Translations under genes and position numbers: made by a program
The notes under the pieces: model-generated
Told to the model about the DNA's origin: nothing
The model's input: the letters and a program-made list of their open reading frames with translations, nothing else
Database searches by the model: none
Shown here: in pieces, positions 10,101 through 20,777 of the stretch
How positions within the stretch are numbered: the stretch's first letter is position 1
Layout of the letters: each line of letters opens with the position of its first letter
NCBI GenBank assembly: GCA_963965975.1
Contig: OZ014418.1
Coordinates: forward strand, 7,171,275-7,235,274
Direction: 5' to 3'
DNA: 64,000 bases
Origin: Xestospongia bergquistia
Lineage: Eukaryota > Porifera > Demospongiae > Haplosclerida > Petrosiidae

Positions 10101-12389
10101 GTAGTTCTTAGCAGCTGTGACAGTGGCCGTGGAGCTATGAAAGCCGATGGGATACAGGGAATTGCTAGATCGTTTCTCTTAGCTGGAGCTCAAGCTGTGC
10201 TAACTTCATTGTGGCGTGTTCCAGATGAGTCTGCATCTTTCTTCATGTATTTTTTCTATCGGTATCTTGTTGATGGATTGCCTAGCTTTACTGCTTTGCA
10301 AAAGGCAGCTCATAGCATACGATGCTTTGCCAAATATGGTGGGTACATACACTGGTCTGGTTACCAACTCCAAGGACGTGAAATCAAATTTGTTAGCAGT
10401 CAAAATGACCGTCAACATTTTGATGATCTGCTGGGTCCTGTAACTATTTTTCCACGTTTGAATGAAGTTTTGATGATTAAAAAGAGCTTGATGGTGAATT
10501 CCAAACATGTTCCCTCACCTGCTGAAAGTATGGGCTTACAGACTAACATTGAGAGAGATATGATGCGAAGAAAAGCTCTCCCTCAAAGATCAGATGTACA
10601 GGTATGCAGTAGTATGCATTTATTTCACTATCTAAAAAGATGTCTGTTCTATTGAGTACTAATTATGTTTGTATCATTTTGTCTTTTCTTTGTAGTTGTT
10701 GTATGGAAGTTTGGCAACAAGACCAATGGAGATTGTGGCAGACTATATATCGCATTATCACAAGTATTACACTGGTGGTATCTATTGGATACCTGGACAT
10801 TGTCATGACCTCACTACAGCATGTCTTCAACATATTAAAGAAGTAAGACATTAATGTCAATGTAATTCTAGATCACTGTGATCAGTACTGCTCACTAGTC
10901 TAGAGTTTATTAATGGTAGCTATCCTAGGTCACTGTGGTAAGTACTGATGTTCACTAGTCTAGAGTTTATTAATGGTAGCTATCCTAGATCACTGTGATA
11001 AGTACTGGTGTTCACTAATAAAATTTAATGTCAACTTATAACTACAAAGATGAATGTTATAAGTAACCTCTTTGTATATTACAGTTACTTCTTCAATCCT
11101 CTTCTACCTCTGGACTTTCTGCTGATTTTAAAGACCTTACTGAATTGTTTATATCTTTAACTGAACCAGTTCTATTGGTACTGGACCAATTCACATCACT
11201 TCCTCTCTCATTTTCACCACTTGATACTCTCATACGTAAATCTAATGTTCATATAATGATCACTACACATATCTCATCTCTCCCAAGCAAAATAGCTGAT
11301 GAAGCTCACAAAACACTCAATAGAGGTTGTTTACAACAAGAACTGAGGCCATTACCATTCTTGCTATCTCTACAAAGAATAATCTATCACATTATGAGCC
11401 AGTTTGATCTTGCTCCCATGAACAAAGAACAGAGAATCTTTGAAGAGATTGAAGAGGCTACCCGCGGTAATCCCGCTCTTCTTGACTTGACCTGTGCTGT
11501 ACTAACAGACTGCATTGAGAGTTGTAATTGTGATCCTACTGAAGGACTTGAAAAGTTTAACGAAAGAGTTGTGAAGGTTACTGCAAATGAGTTAAGTAAA
11601 CTTCATGAGAAAAAGAAAATAAAATATGACGAGGAACATACTAGTCTTAGTATTAGTGATCATCAAGGTGTTCTTACATTGAAGAAGAACATCGAAAGAA
11701 GTACTGTTACAAAATCTGTTGAGTCAGATACTAACATCAATCCAGCTATAATTTTCACACAGTCTTTAATACAATATATATCTTTGAACTTCTTGGAATA
11801 TTTCTTGCTTTGCTGTCTCTCTTTTTTAAATAACATACCTCTACATTCTGCTGTAATCGACAAACTGGAAAATATACTTATAAAAATCATACAAAAAGAC
11901 ACAGAAATGGATTTACAAAAACAACTCAAGAGATTTAACCTTCTCGTCCGCTACCCACATCCTGTTTTACAGACTCCTAAGCAAAAAATGAATACCTTTA
12001 ATTCTGAAATGATCACAGACTCTTGTTACTATTTTGTTCCTCCTGTTATTACTGAAGCTTTGCACTCAGTAATGGAGAATGAAGACAAAGTTGTCATATG
12101 CTCTGTCTTGTATCATACTCTAGATGAATTAAGTCCAAATAAACAGCCGATTTGTGAAGAGGTTTCTGAGCAGGTAGACTCTGAAGAGACAGAGATGAGC
12201 AACCAATGCTGTCATATTACATTACATTGCATTGGTTTGAGGGAAGTTTTGTTGAGTTGTGTGTCGCAAGAATGGAATTTGTTTGGAAAAGATGTTTTTA
12301 AAAGTGTCGTTGGACAATATATTAAAGAGAAAATAAATGTTCGAGAAGAAGAAGGACTTATTGAATTGCTTGTTGACTTAGAAAGATAA
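7181..12389 (+). CDS. TPR-CHAT protease-like protein with NB-ARC-like C-terminal region
   Basis: About 1,585 residues in five exons: 7181-7412, 7471-8593, 8651-10601, 10696-10842, 11085-12389. Order: a low-complexity N-terminus; many tetratricopeptide repeats (roughly residues 130-640, for example SLGNLYQSVGEYAKAVEEY and NLGTAYQATNNLEMAKENY); then a CHAT caspase-like domain with both catalytic motifs, VVHLATHG (His, near residue 888) and VLSSCDSGRG (Cys, near residue 940). The C-terminal part resembles an NB-ARC/STAND module: TGGIYWIPG, LLVLDQFTS (Walker-B-like), MITTHISS and EEATRGNPALL. The P-loop expected just before it is replaced by YGSLATRPMEI, so nucleotide binding is doubtful. TPR-CHAT proteins include TTC28-like proteins in animals and TPR-linked CHAT proteases in bacteria. 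A role in danger sensing or regulated proteolysis is inference only. Confidence 0.8.
10868..11017. repeat. Tandem repeat, about 58 bp unit, 2.6 copies
   Basis: In intron 4 of the TPR-CHAT gene. Each unit starts CTAGRTCACTGTG and contains CACTAGTCTAGAGTTTATT. Copies differ by a few bases, so the duplication looks young. Confidence 0.9.
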
Positions 12390-12563
12390 TCTGATTTTTA
12401 TCAATATTTTCCTAAAATTTTAATGTTCAATACATTTTTGTAGGAAAAACAAATGATTTATTGTCAATTTGGTCGTAAATTTCATTAAGGTCTAACTCAA
12501 TCATGAACTCGTTAAGCGTTTCCAATTTTTAACCCTCCACGTGACTTCTTGAGGTCGTTGGAA

Positions 12564-15500
12564 ATGGCAGTTGTGCCCAGTGAAGGAAATGAATCTACTC
12601 AAGAGCAACAACCAGCTCAACCACAAAGACCCTCAGGCTGGCAAATGTTAAAGAGTTTGGCATTCCAGCTTTTCTTTATTTATCTCATTACTAGTTTCTT
12701 TCGTAGAGGAAACAACACACCCCCAACTGGTCCTGATGGTCAGCCATTAAAACCGGCTGGTAATATCTTTTCAATAGGACAGCCAATGGTGTGTGAGGGG
12801 TTTGGTAATGCTACTCCCACCCAATGCTTTTAATTATTTAGGAATTATGTGTCTATCTCACTGATGTTGAAGGGGAGGAGCTTCATTTAAACACTGCCCA
12901 TCTTTTATGGAGCTTAGATTTAGAATTTGGCAATTGGGAAGATGGTCCATTAAAAGACGGATGTAGATATGAGGATATAACAATATCAGTCCCTGAGGCA
13001 AGATATTTTAATTAGATAATATTATAATAGGGTTTTACCCTTTAGAGTATACAGAACAATGGTTCTTGGTACATGCATGTGATACTAATAAAAGCGGGCA
13101 GTCCTATTGATGCTGATGATAAAGATTATGATAGTAATGCTATAGTACATGAAATTAAATGTAAGTTGATGAACTAATGGTAAATAATGATACTCTTTTC
13201 CTATAGTATTTAATCGATTTAAAAAAAGAAGAATACATAATACTGTTAATCTTATTACTGGTAAAGCTAATATACCACCTGATGCTATTAAGGTATTCAT
13301 ATTACAATGTATTCCTTCTTTATCTCTTCCTACATGATAGGCGTCAGAACATGCTACTGGTACAGATATAGAGATAGTTTCATACTGGCATCCTAATATA
13401 ACAATTAATGTTGTATATGATAATAATCATTTTGTAGAAGGACAAGTACCAGCACCATTAGACAAGTGTGAGTAGTATGTGGACTAGTACCTTGTTGTTT
13501 AGTGTGTTCTCTTGTAGATATTATATTTAATGAGTCAGGTAATGGGTATTATCCTATACTTTATATCAATGATTACTGGAATTTAGCCTCTGAGTATATG
13601 CCTTTAAATAGTACTTTGAAGTAAGTTATCAGATCTTGTTTATGACCTTTGACCTCTTGTCATTAGAAATGTTACTTTACATTTGTCATTTACTCCATTG
13701 TCATTCTTTCGATTTCAACTCTATGCATCCATGATGAGGGACAACCCTTGGGGACAATGGATGGGTCATCCTGATCCCTCAGATGAAGAACAGGACTCAG
13801 TCAAAGTAGGCATCTATCCATAATACCTCATCATACATCCATTGTAGCACATCATGTATCCATTTGATCTCATCATGTATCCATTGGACCTCATCATTTA
13901 TCCATTGAACTTCATGCAACCATTAATATTTTTATTCCATTTAGGAGACATTATTGGAAACTAATCCCTATTTATTAGGTCTAACTATTATAGTTAGCAT
14001 AGTACACTCAATATTTGAATTCTTGGCATTCAAAAATGGTAACAAGTCTTGTTATCAAATATTTTATTCATGCATAAAATGCACAGAGTTGTTTTAAGTT
14101 GATATGATAAATGACTCTTTGAGATATTTATCATACCAATATATTGTGTAATGGACGTTCTAGTAACAAAATAAGTATCTTATAGGGTGTTTACCTTTTA
14201 AATGTGTCTGTGTTTGCACATACCTTTATCTTCATTTGAATGAGACAGATGGTGGTGTGTCTTTGTCAAAAATGTCTTCATACCTTTAATTTCCTTTGTA
14301 CTAGTAGACAGCATCTGTATTAGTACCAGTGTTAATACTAGTATACTAACTAATGTACTAGTATACTAACTAATAATGTACTAGTATATTAACTAATGTA
14401 CTAGTATACTAACTAATGTACTAGTATATTAACTAATGTACTAGTATACTAACTAATGTACTAGTATACTAACTAATGTACTAGTATACTAATTTATTAG
14501 ATGTCCAGTTTTGGCGGAGTCGTAAATCTCTTGAAGGTCTTTCTGTTCGCTCTGTTTTTTTCAATGTCTTCCAATCATTTATTGTTCTTCTTTATATTCT
14601 TGACAATGAGACTAATTTTGTTGTCATTATCTCTGTTTTTGTGGGATTGTTAATTGACCTTTGGAAAGTCACTAAGGTTGTAGAAATTAAAGTGGATCGG
14701 GAAAATTTAATTGGAGGGGTAATCCCCAAATTGACATTTGTGGATCGTCCATCATATGTGGAGTCCTCAACTAAAGAATATGACAGAGTAAGTGCCTTCC
14801 TATCTATTCATTCATCCATAATCCATTGATCTGTCTATTCATTCATTTGTCTGTCCATCTAGTTGGCATTCAAGTATCTGGGCTGGGTACTATTTCCTCT
14901 CTTTATTGGATATGGAGTGTACTCCTTACTCTATCAAGAACACAAAGGATGGTACTCATTTGTCCTCTCAATGTCATATGGTTTCCTCTTAACTTTTGGT
15001 TAGTAATGTGATTTTGTAAAAGCATCAATAATTTCAGCCACAACTTTTAATGATTTCATAACCACTTAGTGTGTAGTGACTGTTGTGTTCATAATGTGAA
15101 GCCTTCTTCATACCACAAACAATCACATGATGCAATGACGTTTGGCTCACAAATTTCACAAACAACATGTTTACAACATTTACCACCTGCTACAGTAGCA
15201 GATATTTTTTGTGCACTATTTTAGAACAAACTTTATGTTGCTAATAAAGTAATTTGTTGACAAGTTATTCTAATAAAATAACATAATATTTATTATATAA
15301 CATTTCTTTGTTCTTTTCATTTTTAGGATTTATAACAATGACTCCACAGTTGTTTATTAATTATAAATTAAAGTCAGTTGCTCATTTACCGTGGAGAATG
15401 TTGACTTATAAAGCGCTCAATACATTTATTGATGATATGTTCGCATTTGTTATTAAAATGCCAACGATGTATAGGATTGGATGTTTCCGTGATGGTGAGT

Positions 15501-17558
15501 GTGTGTGTGTGTGTGTGAGAGATGTGAGTGTGTTTATGTGTAATGTGATATCTGTGATGGTGTGGTAAAGGTATGTGTATACTATGAAGTATATACTGTG
15601 TTATAATAGTATTAAAATCAATATATAAAATATTTTAGTTAGAGATAGGACAGTACAGCAATCTTTGGTTGACATAAGTTCTTACTACATAATACAAATA
15701 TGGTCATATCTTGGTAACAGATGTTGACAGTCTAGTGATGATGACGTCACAGATCATGGTCACAGTCATTATCATGTATAATTCTAGGAAATGTTTAATG
15801 CTATCACTATGTATAATACTCTGGTATGTAGTCAATGGATTAATCTTGGGGAAAATCATACTACAGTACATCTTTATATATATATATATATTGTAGGGTA
15901 ATACTCTACTATTTTGTATATAATCTAATTATGTTAACTTGATGGTCTTCTATTTATTGTATAGATATTGTATTTTTTATATACCTATATCAACGATGGA
16001 TCTATCGAGTAGATCCTAAGAGAGTCAATGAGTATGGAACATCAGGTAAATATATCTATATAGATATCTCTATATGTAATATAGAGATATCTATAATATA
16101 GTTAATATATCTCTATATGTAATATAGTTAAGTCAAATAGGTGGGATAATGCTGTCAAATGAGTGGGATAAGAGATGAGATAAACGACAGCATGCGTAGT
16201 TGAATTCTTGTTATGAGAAACAGGAAATGTCATATGACCTAAGGACAATGATAAATTGAGTAGGATGATGGTATTGTTGTTACAGCTGCTATATTTTTGT
16301 GTGGCTGCTCTCTTGTTTAGTGTTTCTCATTTGACTAAAACAGATCATGTCATTTAAATGTGTTGCAAATTAAGCAGAATTGTGTATGATTGTTGTTACA
16401 GCTGCAGTGAATTTGTTGGTGGTCACTGCATAACTGCAGACTAACTTAATTATTTGCACAATGTACTAACTCACTTGGAAATAGAAAGTGCTTTGTAATT
16501 GTCATACAGTCTTCTGGACCTAATATGTATATCCCATTGTGTGTATGTCCTTTAATAGTGTGGTATAACAAAGTGTCAATTGAAGCCAATCCACAACATC
16601 ATATGAGCTCACTTAGCTCACTTATATCTGTCGATAAAATAGTGCACACAACTGCTACTACATATAAATGACCTTATATGTATATCCCATTAATTATGTG
16701 TATGTCCGTTAATAGACATACTTTAGTATAATGAAATGTCAATTGAAGCCAATCTATGACATCATATGAACTCACTAGCTCACTTATGACCACACCACTA
16801 CTGTAACATTGTAATATTATCATTATTTAGATTATGGATTGAACAGTACTATGTTGTGATATATAAATTACGTACTAATTGAGTTAAATTGGGATACATT
16901 AGTTAAATGTATTGTGCAAAAATAGGATTCTGTCTCATTTCTCTCCTTTCTTGGTTAAAATTACTGTGAAAGATGATATGTGATTTTGCACACTAGGCAA
17001 GTTAAGTAGGATATAGGATATGATTATTATTACATCATAATACATCATAATAATGTTAAAGTCTCATTTATTTTACTAGTGATGTATAGTTTTATAAGCA
17101 CCTACACATTTTGATGGAACGATATGTCAATATTTGTAATGTACTGATGACATAATAATGACATCATATGATTGAGTTCACTTTGTGATATTACTAATTT
17201 GTACACACACAAGAAGACCCTAAACTTTCTAAAAATAGTAACATGTGATCGTGTATTACTATTTTTAACACGTGTGTGGTTGCATGGTGAAAGACTCTAT
17301 TGAGTTAGGACAACGTTAGTGTAATGGTGCTATGTTAATATAAAATAGACATGTTGGATAAAACTGGATAGTGAATATCTGTGTACCTTTTTTTTTCTTC
17401 TTTTTTTTGATCTTTTTTTCTCTCTTTTTTTGTTTTGGTGTGTAGGTGAGGATGAGGTATGTACTCGTCAACAAAATGCTATACAGAATGAAGGAGAGAG
17501 ACAAGTCTCTGAGTTATCTGAAGAAGTTAAAAGTATTACTGACAAAAAAGAGGACTAG
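12564..17558 (+). CDS. CLPTM1: Cleft lip and palate transmembrane protein 1 homologue
   Basis: A complete multi-pass ER/Golgi membrane protein of about 609 residues. CLPTM1 holds back assembled receptors in the ER in vertebrates; the sponge role is unknown. Exons: 12564-12788, 12842-12997, 13046-13160, 13207-13292, 13341-13467, 13518-13620, 13667-13805, 13945-14038, 14501-14787, 14863-14998, 15327-15494, 15965-16045, 17446-17558. Landmarks shared with the human protein: EVISHWHPNIT-type segment (EIVSYWHPNIT here), DEEQDSVK, SRKSLEGLSVRSVFF, ETNFVV, FITMTPQLFINYKLK, VAHLPWRMLTYKALN, YQRWIYRVDP. Exon 2 ends at a GC donor (12998-12999). I start at 12564 because the longer frame upstream has no ATG. 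The acidic, Lys-rich C-terminal tail sits alone after a 1.4-kb intron, long for this window. Confidence 0.97.
13806..13944. repeat. CLPTM1 intron 7: degenerate CATC-ATGTATCCATT repeats
   Basis: The intron consists largely of diverged units of about 25 bp of the type CTCATCATGTATCCATTG. It looks like a decayed minisatellite. Confidence 0.75.
14336..14492. repeat. Minisatellite, about 20 bp unit, in CLPTM1 intron 8
   Basis: About eight head-to-tail copies of ACTAGTATACTAACTAATGT and close variants, ending just before the exon 9 acceptor. The unit contains the palindrome ACTAGT. Confidence 0.93.
16515..16800. repeat. Two diverged copies of a ~110-130 bp segment in CLPTM1 intron 12
   Basis: Segments near 16520-16625 and 16672-16790 share TATGTATATCCCATT, GTGTATGTCC, TGTCAATTGAAGCCAATC, ACATCATATGA and CACTTAT in the same order. 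They form a direct duplication with many differences, so an old local duplication or two copies of an unknown element. Confidence 0.7.
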
Positions 17559-17769
17559 ATTTATTCCCTCAAATAAAATTAATAAATTAATAATTATAAT
17601 ATTATTGTTATTAAAATTGCTTTAATAATAATTAATTAATTTACGTTTAGGGGGCATTAATAAGGAACGACGGCTTTATAAATCAAAAAGTTTCGTTCAA
17701 AATTATTTAATTAATATTTTGTTCAAAGCAGAGACTGAAGAATATCTAGTAATCAAGATTTACTGCATA

Positions 17770-18597
17770 ATGCCGCCTCCCTCAGACAGTCAAGACAATT
17801 CTGCAGGGGAAAATCATCGTGGTAAGTAATGAAGAAAGGCTACATATGTTTTATAAAATATGTTCTATGCTTCTTCTCCATCTTTTGGACAGGTCCAGGT
17901 GCTTTGGAACCAACGATTCCCCAAGGAAACATAGAAAGCCCATCAGTCTTCCAAGCCACAACTTCCAAAAGCCAACAGCATCTAGCTGAGATCAGTGCCT
18001 CACCTTCCAAAAGCCAACAAGGTCTAGCTGAGACTGGTGACTCGCTGCGTATTGCCCAAGAAGTAGAACAACAGGTATATACATGTATAGCCCTCTTTAA
18101 AAGTATTGAGTGTTATTTGCTTTTTTTTTTAGCAAACTGGCTTGATTATTATACCTGAACCCTCGTCCAGACAGCAGTACTATAGATATGAAGGCAGGTC
18201 AGTTATTGTTTTCTACATTTTATGCATTTATTGTGTGTTCTATGTAGAATTTGTATTAAAGTAGGCCAGCAACTAACTCCCATAAATTGTTCTCCTCTGA
18301 ACACTGTTTTTGTAAAGCCTCCTGTGCGAAATAATATGGGAAGAAATGCTGTCTTTACTGAGTATCGCTGCCCCAATTGACCCTTCTAAGATAAGAGATA
18401 TACATAGGTTATTACATACTTTGGTACATAAGTATCTTTGTTTGTACGATGTCTTCTTGGTGTCTACAAATCTACAGTGTCATCATTGTCTGATCGTATC
18501 AATGGTCAATATGAAGTCAAAAAACTTGCTTTAGTATTAAAGCCAAAAGAAGTAAACTCCAAAGAGTTTCATATCTTGTGCTACCTTATGAAGGTAA
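17770..18597 (+). CDS. Hypothetical protein with Ser/Gln-rich N-terminus and possible Rel-homology-like start; 3' structure unresolved
   Basis: Clear exons: 17770-17821 (MPPPSDSQDN start), 17893-18074 and 18133-18197, all joined in frame by GT-AG introns, then an exon from 18248. Exon 2 contains two similar segments (TTSKSQQHLAEI and SPSKSQQGLAET). Exons 3-4 read TGLIIIPEPSSRQQYYRYEG, which recalls the start of a Rel homology domain (NFAT/NF-kB type: QPE..HRA.YETEG), but no further domain follows. The exon from 18248 runs into a stop at 18378-18380. Other open stretches follow in different frames, such as one ending near 18597 (LSDRINGQYEVKKLALVLKP) followed by GTAATT. Either I am missing exons or the gene is decaying. 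I do not recognise it. Confidence 0.4.
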
Positions 18598-18837
18598 TTG
18601 AACATTAAGTTACTTAGTTACAATGTCTTTTGCTTAAAACTAGTAACAAGTGTGTATATTTACTATTAGTTTTGTATGGTAGATACCAAGGATTATTATT
18701 ATTATTGTTATTATTTTGATACTATTATTCATAGTGACTAATGACTTTTATCTCAATAAAGAATTCATAAAATGTATTCATAGTTTGCTAAACCTGTCAC
18801 ATGTTTTACCAGAAAACAAACAAACACACACACGTGC

Positions 18838-20288
18838 TCAATATTTTGAGATTTGCTTTGGAGGCATTCTCTTTCGATCTCTAGCTGTATTTCTTTTTCT
18901 TTTCTTAACAAGGAATTTCTCTAGTCTTCCTGACTCTTTGAGTTCTTTATATCGTTTAGCTAGTAATACTTTACGCTGTAGAGCTAAATAAAAACAAAAA
19001 TACTAACAATTATATTTTTAATCCCACAACTGATGTTATGTCTTTGTTGTTATAATCATCACATGATGTTACCATATTAGGACTAATAATACACTAATTA
19101 ATATGTCATGAAGACAAACACCTTTATAAAATATGCTTAACTATGCATTTTATTCCGCAACTGGAGGTATGTGTTGATGTGTTGATGGTGTGACCCATCT
19201 CATGATGTTACCATATATACCATATAAGGTAGTCAATTAACATGTATGTGTGTACACATTACCTTTACTTAAGTAAAATGGTTTATGACCCTTGCTAACA
19301 AGTTGTCTTTCTAATTTCTTGTGTTCCTTGTCCAGCAATTTATGATCTAAAACTTTATCTTTATTTGTCTCACTGTTCTCCTATGTACAGAGATCAACCA
19401 ACAATCTTTATCTACATCTTCTTACTTACCAAATTTTGTACTAATTTCTGTAATTTTTGTTTTCTATGTGGATCTTTTGTTTTCATTGCTTCTTTCTTTA
19501 ATTGTAATCTCTCTCTTTTTTTGATGTCTTCTAAAAATGAAAAGCTCTTTGAGAAAAGGTCCTTGTTCAGATGACCACACCTCTCATCAAAACGAGGGTC
19601 TCGTTTAACTTCCTGACAATAAAATAAAATTAATATATTATTATACATTATTTATTAATTTACTTTTCTTGGTATGACCACAACTTGTCTAAATCTACTT
19701 ACTGGTTTCTTGGACGACATTTCTCTTGGTCTAGGGAGAGTATTGTCTTATAGACCATATTAATACATAATGATGTCTACCTGTGTTTGTTTGCTCTTTT
19801 AAAGGTTTTGTTTTGATGATGTGATGAGATTTTCTCTAATTCATTGTTAAATGCAGCATTGAATCTTGATATAAAAAGATAACAAATTATAGTTTATTTA
19901 TTAACTTTTATCTTTAAACAAATAAAAAGTAAATGTTAAAAACAAACATTGAAGTTTACAATAAATTGTTATTCAGTATTGTATAGTATATTTTTTGTGA
20001 ACTCATATCAGACTATGTTATCTTCAGTTCTAATGCTATATAAGCTGGGGCCATTTAGTATCAGTTCAGTTCTATTGATTTGGAGTAAACACACTTTCAT
20101 CTCTCTCACTCAATGTATGAAAGCTATTTACTTTTTGGTACCCATTTGTTGTCGAAGTTGTTGTAATTCACCCAAAGGCACTTCAGATAGTTCTTGGGAA
20201 GAAAGGACAATTACATATAGAAGTTTGTGAAGTTGTCTATACCTTGTCTGATCTGACTTTCCTCTTCATCTGAAGATAATTCATCCAT
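18838..20288 (-). CDS. RRP36: Ribosomal RNA processing protein 36 homologue
   Basis: A nucleolar protein needed for early cleavages of pre-rRNA toward 18S. Seven exons on minus: 20243-20288, 20132-20192, 19781-19864, 19664-19730, 19430-19612, 19263-19380, 18838-18983, giving about 234 residues (human 259). Landmarks in order: acidic start MDELSSDEEE; VPLGELQQLRQQMGTKK; REMSSKK; FRQVVVIPRKEVKRDPRFDE (the family signature RDPRFD); a basic coiled-coil-like stretch (FLEDIKKRERLQLKKEA); KGHKPFYLSK; and the C-terminus LAKRYKELKESGRLEKFL with KKRKRNTARDRKRMP. Charge-rich and lysine-rich as expected. The start is 254 bp from that of ALKBH1 on the other strand, with a conserved CGTATAC module between them. 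Confidence 0.95.
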
Positions 20289-20335
20289 AATGTGTTTATA
20301 TTCAAAAATGTTACACGTGTCAGCACACCTAAATA

Positions 20336-20417
20336 ATGTACGGACATAAACGGAAACATTCTGAAATTTCTATAGAAATTCAATGGAGGTAACCAAATCT
20401 TAACTCCGTATACTATA
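20336..20417 (-). promoter_or_regulatory. Conserved CGTATAC module upstream of RRP36
   Basis: Read toward RRP36: AGTATACGGAGTTAA at 20414-20400, then about 45 bp, then AATTTCAGAATGTTTCCGTT (near 20368-20349) and a weaker TCCGTAC box at about 20343-20337. The end nearest the gene is about 48 bp from its ATG. It matches the modules before RPAP1, the F-box gene and cpRAS in order, spacing and orientation. CACGTG lies at about 20315. Function as a promoter is inferred. Confidence 0.6.
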
Positions 20418-20541
20418 CATATCTTTAATCCCTTGGTTCTGAAGAAGAGGTATACTCATTATATATTATTAATGTTATCATTGTTTCCTTTATAAATAGA
20501 AAAGGTACGTGTGGCTTAAATAGAATGTAAATTGAACCAAC

Positions 20542-20743
20542 ATGGAACAATCAGGTATATCACATATATGTTTACTCAATATATATTCTATTGACAGGTT
20601 TGGTTCAAGACCATTGTCAAGAGAAAGATGATGCCTTTAAGAAAGAGTTCAAGCGATTTCGAAGACCCACTCCTGAAGATATGAAACAAGTTATTGACTT
20701 CAACCAACCAGAACACTTTAAAACAGAGGTGTGGTATGCATTG

Positions 20744-20777
<34 letters not shown>

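Noticed and set aside
9019-10508. Minus-strand frames inside the TPR-CHAT gene
   Set aside because: They lie opposite a conserved coding exon and show no family features.
20336-20417. The CGTATAC module as simple chance palindromes
   Set aside because: Four copies share more than the palindromic ends, including AATTTCAGAA-type sequence before the right box and the same direction relative to genes.
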